From positions 33,046,001 to 33,110,000 of the forward strand of contig CM034546.1 in NCBI GenBank assembly GCA_020055645.1: a stretch of DNA of 64,000 bases, given 5' to 3'. The notes under the pieces were generated by a model. The model did no database searches. It saw nothing but the letters and a program-made list of their open reading frames with translations, and was not told where the DNA came from. Source of the DNA: Tomocerus qinae (Eukaryota; Arthropoda; Collembola; Entomobryomorpha; Tomoceridae). Positions 1 to 11,833 of this stretch are shown here, piece by piece; position 1 is the stretch's first letter; each line of letters opens with the position of its first letter. The position numbers and the translations under genes are program-made.

Positions 1-2707
1 AAACAGTTCCTAAATAATACGTGCAGAATACAGCTATTTTGTAGAACTGAAAGTTTGGATCAGGGAAATAAAATTCCTTCAAAAGTTGGAAGGTGCCGTA
101 GAGACATACAATACAACAGTTAAAAAAGTTAAATAACCAGAAAGTTAGTTGGAATCGATTTCGGGTAAAACTAAGAATCAATTTTTTTCTGTCAAATGAA
201 TATGGGGTCAAGTAAAATTTATCGGAAAGCAGAAAAATTAATTTTAAACCAATTTGGTAATAAAAATAAAATTTCTGTGAAAAGAACTTTCCTACTGAAA
301 TGTAACTCAGTTTAGCCATTGACTCAATATTTATACTGGAATCAAGACTTTTTGTCGTAGAGTAAATGACAACTTAAGTTCGTTTTAATCTTATATATAC
401 AGCCACTCATTTAAAATGTGTCTAAACTTACTATAAACGTGTAGAGTTGATTCATACTTTAAAATGCAATTTAAACAAACATCACAGCAATTTATGCCAC
501 CAAGCTGTACGGACATTTAAGTAGTATAAGTCCAAATATCATTTCTTGGAGTAGACTTCGGTTGAGCTTTTGATTGTCCCCAGGGTACAAACTACCATTT
601 ACCACTTACCAGTGGTTTCATTTAATGTTTAGCGTTAAATACTAACTACCTTCCAGTTGATGATAAATTGTATAATTGGTAAAAAATAGTTTTTTGAATT
701 TCGTCCAAAAATTTGAATGAAATTTAAGTAAGGGTAATGTATGAAATAATTTAGAAGCTAGCGATTGCTGTCACAAATAAGAATTTGGCAACTAAGTTAG
801 GCAAAACTAAATCGGACAACGATGCTATCATTTCCCGACTAAATAATTAATCACGTTTTAATTGCCATATTCTTTCTAATGAACTTGGCTATACCAAATG
901 GACAAATGTTGTTTAAATAATGTGAAGTTTCACTGTGTTTTCACTGATTATTAATATATATCAATTCGATGTATTTTAGAGAAAATATTTTAATGTACCT
1001 TTTGTGTATGTACATGTATCAATTTATTGTCATACCATTTTTACCATTCAATGAGTTCTTACCACTGTGATGGTAAAATACCCTAAAAATTGGTAAATTC
1101 TGCTCACTGGTTTATCAATTCAAACGTGACAGCAGACAAGCATTCACGTGCCTAGAAGAAATACAAAGCAGAAAGGCCAAAAGTAACTCCTTGCAACGTG
1201 ACTAAAGAAAGTAAGTATTTTTATATAGAGGCTAAAGTCGAACTATCAACAGAAGCAGCCACGTTTTGCACAGAAAGACTGATTAAACTACTCGCCCGCC
1301 TTCGGACATGGTTAATATATGCATTTAAATTAAATCTTACAGCCCCACACATTCTAAATATTGTTGAGCTTATACAGAAGACTGACCTCGTTCTAAGTTT
1401 TTCATAGTTCTAGGATATTTCATCAAAAACATTTTCGTAAACTACGTATATGACGTAGTCGTAAATAATGTTTTTGACATCGACATTGTGTCAATCGACA
1501 TTCATGCAGAGACAAATTAAATTGAGATCGAAATTAGTTACTACGTGACTGTATGTGGAGTTAAACTTTGTGAATATATTGTCTAAACAATAGAAGTTAT
1601 TGGACATTCAAATCTGGATTGAGATCGGTAAATTTATAGACTAGGCTTGTAGGAGAAAAGGCCTTTCTCTGCTTGAGCCGTTAGTCAATACTGCTTCTCG
1701 TTCGTCGTACTTAGAACCAAAATTAAAATTATAGCTTTCTTTTGAACATAAATGAAAAAATTGACTTTTAAAGATTCCTATGACAGCGAAAATTAATCCT
1801 TGAATTACTTAAATTGAATTGAGTTAGTCATCGGAACAAAATTGATGATAACTAATGCGCATTATTATAGAATAAGTATTACTTCCTTACGAAAATGCTT
1901 TATGTGTAAAATTTACGAAAATATTTTTGATGAATTCTCCCGGAACCTTTAAACCACCATTTGAAATTCAATTTATTCTAACATGGCATCAACAGAAGCA
2001 AAATCTTATGTATGTTCAACAGAACAGAAATATTTCTGGGAATAAAGTCTAACCTTACCGTTCCACGAAATCTTGGTTCCGCTTTTTTTATTTATAGCTA
2101 AGACAGAAGTATTGGGGCATTCGTAGCAGAAATAATAAGAACATTGCCCTAAATTAAGCTGCGATTGTAGATGCATACTGTTCTTCAATTGCTAAGTTAT
2201 TCGGCAGGAGAGTAATACAACGGTATAAGGTAGAATTTAAAATCTAATGTGTATAATGCTTGTAGAATTAACCTACAATTCTACCTAAAGATATCATTTT
2301 TCTTTTACTTGTTGGTGATTTCATTTTTCATGCACATTTATAGGATAATGCTGTAATTTACAAATAATTAAATTGGTCCAATGAAAAATTTAGATCACCA
2401 TATTTTTATATAGAGGCTGAGTTTGTATTACAGAAAGACTCTCTGCTGCGTCTGAGAAAAATGCTAGAGGTTTTACTATTACGGCTGACTCTAAGAGAGA
2501 CGAAAGCTTGGCATTTCAAGGGATTTCTCCCTTCCGGCTTAAGACGGTATTTATTAAATAAAAAAATTTGAATTTTGCAATTGAATTCATAATATGTTTC
2601 AATATTATTCACTTCCTTCATTCACATTTAAGACACTTGAATTCTAAAACAGTTTAGGTACTCTGCTTTCAACTTTGTAAACCAGTCGTATAGGTTTGCA
2701 AAGTACC

Positions 2708-2744
2708 AGGTTTTCATACTACCAACTTGGGAGTATGAAAACCT
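2708..2744. repeat. Perfect 13-bp inverted repeat (hairpin)
   Basis: AGGTTTTCATACT at 2708-2720 is followed after an 11-base loop by its exact reverse complement at 2732-2744. No gene flanks it closely, so a terminator or regulatory role cannot be argued. It may be the core of a small foldback transposon. Confidence 0.7.
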
Positions 2745-3180
2745 CTATTACCTTTCTTGAACTATTGATCGTTTGGGTGGTTCCGCCTACGTTACAATTA
2801 ATTCTTGTAGGTACATTACATTACGTTTTAATGTAACGTCCATATAAAATACACGTACTTACATTACATTAACTAACTCTAGCATAGCAGTTGCTAAAAG
2901 CTCCTTATTGCAAACGTTTGTATTTGTGAGACTTTGAAAAAATTTGGAATACGGTTTAAAAAATTATGCCGTTTTTCGCCGTCATTTCGACACATTCAAA
3001 AATGTATTCCACAGATTCGGTTTACAGATTTATTCATTCTGTATATCAAAAATAAAGAATTTTACTACAGATTGGGATATTTATGAAGTCAATTTCCACA
3101 GAAGAAAAAATATATTAATCTGCTCTGGAATTTAACTTTATTAAAAAAAACTATTTTTTATCACACCAAACCAAAATAGT

Positions 3181-3360
3181 TACCTAGGTGCTTATATTGG
3201 GACTGGGATCAGGTAGGCTGGTAGTCAGAAAAGCAAACAATTAAAATCAGATGTTTGCCAGTAAACCAAGGGTGAGATAGAGCCTTACTGCTACACAAAT
3301 AAAATAAGAAAAAAATACTACCAGCCTACCTGATGCCAAACCCAATAATATCTCCTAGGA
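3181..3360. mobile_element. MITE-like foldback element
   Basis: Two arms of about 44 bases (3181-3225 and 3317-3360) are imperfect reverse complements. They share an inner perfect block ATCAGGTAGGCTGGTAGT and end in the palindrome CCTAGG on both sides. The roughly 90-base centre has no ORF. Size, terminal inverted repeats and lack of coding fit a miniature inverted-repeat transposable element. No clear target-site duplication was seen, so the superfamily is not assigned. Confidence 0.6.
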
Positions 3361-4368
3361 AATTATATTGCACCAAACCCTGCATGAAATATGATGCCGT
3401 CATGCAGCATTTGGTTGCATTATCTTTTAGCATTTTTGCTTGATTACTATGATTACTTATCTCTTGACGTCTTGCAGTAGTTACATTTACTAAATCAAAA
3501 AAATATATCCAAGCGATTAACGGATACTATACTATAATTTGTATAAGTTACACTGTTTACTTCCACGTTCCACATAAAAAAATGCTTCATAAATCAAAAA
3601 TCAATTGATACTTTTAAAATTTATTGTCCATTAAATTGATCATTCTTTTGAATTGGTGGGATTTATTTCTTATTTTAAAAAAATTGTGTAATAGTAATTG
3701 CTATTATGCCTATTATTTACTTTAATGCAGTCCCGGTTAAACATTTTGGCGCTAAAACACAGCAATATCATTTTGTTTCGTTCCAATAAGTATGTCGTCC
3801 ATAGTAAGAAATAGCTAAAAAATATTTTCATGGAATAAACAAATCTAATTGATATAATAATACAATACGTTCAAATAATATTCATATAATTAAGGCGTGC
3901 ATATAGCTGAAACACGTTTCCACTTTTTGCACTTATTTTAACAGATATCCACATTTGATTATCAAGCTTCGGTTTCTGTCATAAATACTGGAGGGTAAAT
4001 GAGGCTCCCTTTTTTGAAATATTAAAAACGGTGCGATTTTTCAATACTTAGGGATCCGGGATATGAATTTATACGTCTCATATTACACAGTTCAGTTTTT
4101 AAAACAGCTGACGGTAAAGTTTTCAAAAACGAGCCCCATATGTCCCGCCAAATTCGTCCCACTTTTTTACAAGACCAATTTTGACTGTCTATAATATGCC
4201 AATATCTCGATTTTAAAAGTGGATTTAAATGATTCTCCCAATCCCATTCACTTTTACGAAATGAATATAGTCAATAAGGGAAGCTCTATAACAAAACATG
4301 GTTGACTGGAGCAACAATGGCAGCTAAGCAAGCCTTAATGTACTGATTGATAAGAGAGTATTTATACC

Positions 4369-7300
4369 TCAAGGACCATTAACTACTATAATATAGTACA
4401 TAGTGACTATAGTACATACCATAAAAGAGTAAAACAATCCCCCAGCCGATAGAAAATGCCAAACGTCATGATTGTCATAAAATTGTGCCAGAATGCACTC
4501 TTCGTTGTTTGTTCTTGATTCAGCTGGAGAAACTTCCCATTTACTTAAGGGATTCATAAAAAACAAGTAAAGTCCAGGAATCCAAAATATTACGGCAAAA
4601 ATTCCGTATACGAGTGGCTGTAGCTTTACTGTGATTATGGGACACAACGCCAATTCCCCATGAATGCCCTGAAAAAGAAAAATGTAAAGAAATTCATGTT
4701 AATTACACCCAATTGAATCATTTGCAAGCAAAAGATTATTATAATGTAATATAATGTACTTAATGTAATAAGTGTAATAATGTAATTCTTTAACAAATAC
4801 ATTGTTAACGAAGCTAAAAAATTAAAAACAAATATTTCTCCCAATTTTTAGTTTTATAAAAATAGCTGAGTCTTAAAGAGAGCCAAACGGTAATACATAT
4901 TCTTCCACAAACAGATAATTATTCTGAAAGATACTGTAAGCATCTAAGGATTGAAGTAAAAAACTTTTAACGGAGGGTTGTGTGTTTAGTGTTGTGTGAA
5001 TTATTTTTTATTGGATTTATACTTTCATACCACGTATCGAAAATGTTGTGAATGCAATCATTAAGCAATGATTTAGTTAAAATATTAAAATTCAGTACTT
5101 TTTTGCCTGTTTTTAGAATAGGAATTGCTTTTTGTTGTTCAGTACCTTCATGAGTCCGTAATAAAGGACATAGATCCCTAAATTGAATAGTAGGATATAG
5201 AGAACTTGAGTAGCAAAGTTGTCTTCATACAAAACTGTCCAGGTAAGGATTATCATAATGACGTTTGTAATAACAGTCCACCAAAATAATATTTTGTTTG
5301 GATGATGGTCTGTCAAACAACTTAGGCCCTTCTGCAGACCCAAAAGCTCCTTGCACAATGCCAGACCGATTGTAAAAACTGAATCATCGTTTCCCATTCG
5401 TCTAACTAAAATTTTGAACGGATTTAAAATCATCTTTATGCATCGTATGGTTTATATTATGGAAATAATTTTTAGTACTTACCACTATCATACATCAAGT
5501 ATAATTGTGGAAAAAATACACATATGATATGTCCTAAGGAAACTATAATTCGAAAGGCAATACTAGATGATAGCAATCCGAAAACCACGCAAAGGACAAC
5601 AATACCAAGACTGAAGAATATCTATTTCCTGTAAAGTAGAAAATTAATAGTTTCAATTAATAAGCTTTATTAGAGCATATTTTTTCAGTTAAAACTCATT
5701 TAATTGCATGCATAGTATAATAAGGTATAATTGTGATTATAATATACATATAAACCCTATTTGAGTCGCAAGCTTACTCATGAAGTGGATGCCGAAATTG
5801 GTAAACTTTAATGGAGCTAAGCATTGCCATCGCGTACATAAACGAAGTATCTACAGAAACAATGTAAGTTATTGAATCTATTTACTACTCGCTTTGAGAA
5901 TGACTAAATGACATAAATTAAATGGAATTTAAAATAATATACTTAATTATAGTTCAGGTAAAGCTTATAGTTAAAAATAAATTAAAATTACCGAATTGAA
6001 AGTTAGATCTGTTAGGGCATATATGATATCCAGCACTTAGAAAGCCCTCCATGAAAAGCGCAAAGCCAAGGCTGTAGTACAAACCATAGTGTTGATAAGT
6101 TCCATGGCGTGAACCTTTAGTGATTTTTTTGAAAAAGCAACAAACAGTTTTCCCATCATCTTTGTCTACTACTGTCAGTTGTCGAATTCCCACAAAAGCC
6201 ATAAAAAGTGGGCCGAGGAGTATATAACCCATATTTTTGAATAAACGTGGTTAAAGTCCATTACTGGACCAAGCGGAAGGGAACAGAGGTTGTTATAGTA
6301 GCATACATCATTCTCTCCTGTACGGTAAATTATCTGCGAAAATCAATTACACAATAAATTAATCAACCAAATAGTATGTAAAGCAAATGGCAAATAATTA
6401 AGGTTTTTTGATCAGAAATAAATTTGGAAACGAAAATTTTATTTTTGTAGAATTTGAAATGGTTTACCCTTAATCTCCGTATTTGTATACAACTATGAAC
6501 TTAAATTAACAATTATTGAATTAATTCTCTGAAATTTCATGCAACATACCTTAAGATAGTTGATAATTAGTTGAAATACTGGTATACAATAAAATAAAGC
6601 GATCATAGTCAAGATAACGTTCCATACTTTTTTAAGGTGCTTGTCATCAACATTATTATCATCACCAAGAATAGATCGGATCGAAGAAAATTTGTGGTTT
6701 CAAATTTTTTGTAACTGTATAATATAAAATAAAAAAGTCTATAATCTAATAAGAATTATAATTGTAAAACATTAAGACAAGATAATTAATTTACGTGTTT
6801 ATCTCTCGATTATTGTATAGGTATCTGTGCGACAAGGTGAAAATCACTACTGTCAAAATCAGAAATGGGATATAAGAAACAAGAGGCAAAAACGTAGGCC
6901 AAGCATATTCATTTTGGTGAAGTGTTCGTTCAACGACAAAATTAACAGGTTTTCCTCGGGTTAAATCCGATCGTGGGCCAGATTGATATCCTTCTACGTT
7001 TTTGCAACCGTCATCTTCGATAGTTACGGAAAATACCAATATAACACCGTCAGAAAAGTCTTTTTTCTGAAATAATTTCAAAGTAATTATACATGCATTT
7101 ATAAAATAACAATTTTTGAATTTTAACACAATTTACTTGTATTTATTTAATTATACCTGTATTACTGCACCAGCTTTGTGGGTAACGGTTTGCCAGAAAC
7201 CAACATATTGTATATTTGACTCAAGATCAAAAATTGGACACTTAAAACAAATATAAATGTATAAAACCAGTATAAAACATTTAACTCTATTTACATAGTT

Positions 7301-8527
7301 ATAAAAATCAACATATATAAACTCTACATACATATCAACTTTACTAAATTAGCATAAACAAATTATCATTATCACACAGCATGTGTAATGTTTACTATAT
7401 AAATGTATATGGTATATCACTGTGAATTATCATAATAATATAGACAAATGAAAATAATGTAAATGTAATGGTAATTAATGTTTTAAGCTGCACATACACA
7501 CATATTATAATAATTCATGTTTAAACCTACCTTTGGATGTTGCATTGACATTATCATACAATTAAATACGTCTGACGTCACTTTTACCGTAACCACTTCA
7601 ATATCATCAGGGAAGTTAAAGCGAAAGTATTGTGGAGCAGTTGGAGAGATATACATTTCAACGTTTTCCCCTATTCTTGTAATTCATAAATGTTAAAATG
7701 AATTAGAATTTTTCTATAAGTTACTGATTAAATTTAAATGCTTTAAGAAATTTTTAGTACTCCGTAATGAAATCATGATCGAGATTAAGACGCGCGGAAT
7801 ACGTTATATTTTCTACACTACAAGTAGAAAAAACAACAATGATTGCCAGAAGATCCACATGGGCATCTATGCAGAGTGTACGAGCTCCTTGGTAGTAGCT
7901 ATAAAGAAATGTAATCGATTTAGATCCGCAATAATGAAAATAAAATAATATTCTATTTAAATTTGTAGTAGATTCAAATATTCATTGTGCTTATACCTTT
8001 CGTTTGTGTTTTCAGTGAACTGTGGCAGAACCAAGGACATAACTTCTTTGCCATTTTGTACAGCTATGATTAAAGGGCAACTGGAATCGGAAATGGGTTC
8101 ATTAATTTCAACTTCAATCCTGAGGTTGGCTGACTATGTACAAAAAGTAATTATTCAAATTATACTTTACTTCGAAATTGAAAATTAACTTTAAAAGTAG
8201 AACCTATACAGGTGTGTATTTTTATAAATAATTTTTTATATTAATTGTTTAATTAATATTATTAATAATAAATATTATTATAATTATAAAACTTCATTAT
8301 ATTACATAAATTATTTTTATAAAACTATAAATTTATATTTTTACCTCTACATTTCCAATTTGATTCGTGTCATTATCAAAATAGTATTCAATGGCATGTG
8401 TAACAGTTGCATTTGTATTAAATGAGTACGTAGTATTTAATTCTCCAGCTTCTGAAATTAAGTGCAGTGCAATGCTGCTTTGCAAGAAGGTCACCAGTAA
8501 CAAAACTCCAATAGTTCGTGACAACAT
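4369..8527 (-). CDS. SID-1-like systemic RNAi transmembrane channel, 12 exons (frame breaks present)
   Basis: SID-1/SIDT proteins are multi-pass membrane proteins that take up dsRNA or cholesterol and nucleic acid. Exons read by eye (minus): 8345-8527, 7997-8133, 7761-7898, 7531-7675, 7157-7240, 6795-7066, 6550-6714, 5992-6333, 5778-5850, 5483-5628, 5146-5433, 4369-4668; about 757 codons, normal for the family. Exon 1 gives a signal peptide (MLSRTIGVLLLVTFLQSSIA). The ectodomain includes CPIFDLESN and WQTVT. Family hallmarks in the membrane part are YYNNLC..PLG, GYILLGPLF, GYHICPN..NFQFDTSFMY, CPIITVKLQP, PAESR.N...C and HD(V)WHFLSA. Almost all borders are GT-AG. Oddities: a one-base shift in exon 7 (A run), another in exon 8 (A run near 6237), a TAG at the exon 9/10 junction, and a shift near 5407 in exon 11. 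It is either a decaying copy or carries assembly indels. The C-terminus is short and its last exon is uncertain. Confidence 0.9.
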
Positions 8528-10343
8528 TTTAAAACAATTTTAAAAGATGCTCTAACTTATCACCAAAATATTATTTAAATGATAGTGGAAACTGATCGAC
8601 TGAATTGCTTTTTGGGGAGTATGTTACATTATTTTTGCAAATTGAAAGTTTATATACTGCCATTAATTTGTATTGTATACAGTTCACCTTCACCTATGCA
8701 ATGTTATGTTGCTTTAAAGATGTTAAGTGCTTATATCCACCTGTAAAATCAAAATGTGGTAAATATTTAGTTTTTTATAATTTTATCGTTTGTTGTATTG
8801 AAGGTTAACAGTTATAAATGACTGAAAGATTACTTACCTAATCTAAAGTATGCTTTTATTTCCCAAACTGATGATCCTATTGTATGTAACAGATTACATA
8901 CAAAAATGTTATCTTATCTGTACATCCAGGGAATAAATTAATGGTATTAAATACATACTTACATTGTGTAGCAACCACTTATATCTGTGAAGACATTGAT
9001 TAGGTATATAATACCTGCTATATATGTACAACTAAGTGATTTTAGCGGAGGATGACATTCTTAGCTTTGAACTTTAATTGTGCAAAAGGTTGGGCAATTA
9101 CTTTCAAACTTCAATAAACTTTGCTCGGGTTGGGATACAGAAAAAACCATCCAAATTTCATTTAGCATGAAATAATGCATTTTGCCTATATGTATACATG
9201 TATAATATTTTGTCACTGGGATATCTTATCTAACTCAGAAACAGAAACTGAATGAGCTCAAGAATGCAAAATGCATTTGACAATAAAAGTAAATCATTGT
9301 AAGGTTATCGTTTTAAATACTAAAAGCAGCCCGACAAAGAACACCTCGGAATCAACTCATTTGTACAACACCAAAAATGGTAAATTCAGAATATTATTTC
9401 TCAATAAGCAACCTTGAATATATATTCAGTACAATAACAGTCTATTATAATAAAAGGTTGTTTAACAAATGTACTACTTTCTCAATCTGAATAAAAACGA
9501 TGAAATATCGTTACCAATATCATGTGCTCACTTTTCTTTGCAATCAGTCTAAGGAAAGAATTCGTAGAAAAAATGATATAAAATGATCTACAAAGATTTT
9601 CTTAGAGTTTTGTAATATAAAATTTTATATATTATTTTTTTAAATAAACATTAATTAAGATTTAAATGGTTTTACTTTACCTTCATCATCTGAATTATTT
9701 AAATAAAAATATAAAAATCAATTGGTGTTTTTAAGGTACTTTCAGACATAACATGATTAAGTTAATCGATTCTTCTAACTGCAAAACTAACCAACTGAGT
9801 TAAATTATTGTTTATATGCTACTAAAGCAACGTATGAGAAATTTATATGAGCCATTATTAGGGATACGCTCTAGATTACATAATATTAAAATGTTAGCCT
9901 GATGAACTCTATAATATTTTTGCACAATATAAAAAAAGACAATTTCTTCAAAAAATTTTGGTTATAATTGATTAATTAATTTCGATTTTAGTGATTATGC
10001 TCGAACAATTACGTAAAATAGTCTATTGATCACGTTTGAAGTGTTTCATGAAAGCATAATTTGTATGATATATTGGATAAAAGCTGCTCACAAAATTGAA
10101 GATTGGTTTTTATGCCATCTTTTTTTAAAAAAACAAGTTCCAATCCATAAAATATTAGTAATTCAGGCTCGATACTTGAAATTGTAATATATATAGACTG
10201 TATATATGTTATAATGCTATAATCTCAGCCGTTTAGCAATTATCAATCAATTATAACGGATTGGCCAAAATGACCCAAATGTACGGATATTTCTAGTCGA
10301 CTATCATCTCTGAATATCACACAAGTTATAAAAATAGTAATTT
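8528..10343. other. Intergenic between SID-1-like gene and zinc-finger gene
   Basis: This stretch lies upstream of the SID-1-like gene and downstream of the next minus-strand gene. It is AT-rich with short homopolymer tracts and no supported gene. A 67-codon ORF at 8605-8808 has no domain, signal peptide or splice partners. Confidence 0.6.
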
Positions 10344-11764
10344 TTAGGATTTTTTCTTATCATGGAGTTTTAAATGTAGGACGAGATGTTTAGGCGTAAT
10401 CGTACCCTGTCCACATATTCCACATCGGTATTTGTAGTCATTTGTATGTGTTTTTTCGTGGGATTGTAAAGTATCTTTTCTGCTGAATGTCCTGGTGCAA
10501 ATTTGGCATTGAAATGGTTTTTCTCCAGTGTGCATTCTCATATGATTAGTAACTTTACTTTTATCACGAAACGTCTGGCCACATTCTTCACATTGATGTT
10601 TATACTCCTTTCTATGAACACTTTTTACATGGTCGATCATATGGTACTTATCAGAAAATTGTTTTTTGCAATTCGGTTCAGTACACATAACTAATTTGTC
10701 CTTGATGTGAACGTTTTGTAAGTGAACCAACATTTTAGATTTTTTGACGAATCCTTTGCTACAAATATTGCAGCGAACTAAACCTTCTCCTCTAGGTTGA
10801 TGAAGCCTTTTGTGTTCAACCATATTGGCCTTAAATCTAAACTTCTTGTCGCACACTTCGCATTTGAAAGGCTTTTCACCCGTATGGATCATAAAATGAC
10901 GTTTTAGCTCAGTATTGGTTAGAAACGCTTTCTGACAAGATTTGCACTTGAACTTTTTTCGTTTGGTAGCCAAACAACGAGAATAGTGACGAGTCAATGA
11001 ATTTTTATCTAAGCATTCCTTGTGACAATCTTCACATTGAAATTTACTGTTTTTCTTGTCAGTCGAGTAGGATTTCTTCGTAACAGAACCCAAAATAGGC
11101 AATATATATTCACTATCAAATATTCAAAAGATTGGAGTTAAAAACAGAAATTATTTATTGTTTATCTAAATTTAAAAAAAATCGATTTTAAAACTTACCC
11201 GACAAAATCATCATTTGTACTTTCCGGGCAGTTAGGAAACATATCTGTGGCATCTTCTTTATCAGCAGCTTTAACTGCATCCAAATTTTGTATTCTAATT
11301 GGTCTACCACTTCTTGGGTTTTCATTTTCAGGTACAATTAGTTTACCACCACTTTCAAACTTCAGCCCTACGAGGTTTAAAAAAATATTTTAAACCTGTT
11401 TTTGAGCCATTTTATTTTACTTCATTAGTCATTAGATATCAAGTTTAATTTTGAAATACTTAGAAAATTATGTTTAACTATCTAAATATATTTGTAAGTA
11501 TTTTGTAATAATAATAATTTTTTCTTTGTTCTTACGCAACAATTTTACTCGGACTTCTCTAAGATTTACAATTGACTTTGTAACCCAGCAACTTTCTTTT
11601 GAATTCGCAACTTCGGGGTATGAGGCAGGGAATAATTTCAAATCTCCTTGTGTTATTTCCATATCATGTTGTTGATTCAAAAATGGTCTTGAAAATTCTT
11701 TGACGTCAATGTCTTCGGCTTTTATAGTAGAAGTTGTCACGCCATTGCTTTCGTCTGGATCCAT
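10344..11764 (-). CDS. C2H2 zinc-finger protein, 3 exons, eight fingers
   Basis: A probable nuclear DNA-binding regulator. Exons: 11536-11764, 11199-11367 and 10344-11112, joined at GT-AG sites (donors CGTAAG and GGGTAAG; acceptors CGTAG and GATAG), give an open frame of 388 residues. The start is the ATG at 11764 (MDPDESNG); further upstream the frame has no ATG. The N-terminal 150 residues are acidic and Ser/Thr-rich with no recognised domain. The C-terminal half holds eight finger units, beginning with a C2HC-like unit (CEDCHKEC...C) and including linkers of the HTGEKPF type between fingers 2-3 and 6-7. One finger has the longer CTEPNC spacing typical of TFIIIA/GLI-like fingers. The target DNA cannot be inferred. 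Confidence 0.88.
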
Positions 11765-11833
11765 AATTATAGAGTTATTTGTAATTTTAGGTCTTAGGCA
11801 ATTAGCAATTGTCCCACACCAACAGTCCGGCAA

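Larger units (their letters stand above)
1..4368. other. Intergenic, AT-rich, no supported gene
   Basis: No ORF here has a recognisable domain, splice partners or codon structure; the open stretches are short (about 60-70 codons) and look like chance. What can be seen is a short repeated tract (a TTTTATATAGAGGCT core near 1210 and again near 2404, each followed by CAGAAAGACT), a hairpin at 2708 and a foldback element at 3181. The right edge lies downstream of the SID-1-like gene on the minus strand. Confidence 0.6.

Noticed and set aside
1198-1407. 69-codon ORF
   Set aside because: It lies on a short repeated tract also seen near 2404; no protein feature.
4380-4425. An extra tiny intron and last exon for the SID-1-like gene (giving a different C-terminus)
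   Set aside because: It would need an intron of about 37 bases, which is too short to accept without RNA evidence.
8605-8808. 67-codon plus-strand ORF upstream of the SID-1-like gene
   Set aside because: No domain, no signal peptide, no splice partners; chance in AT-rich DNA.
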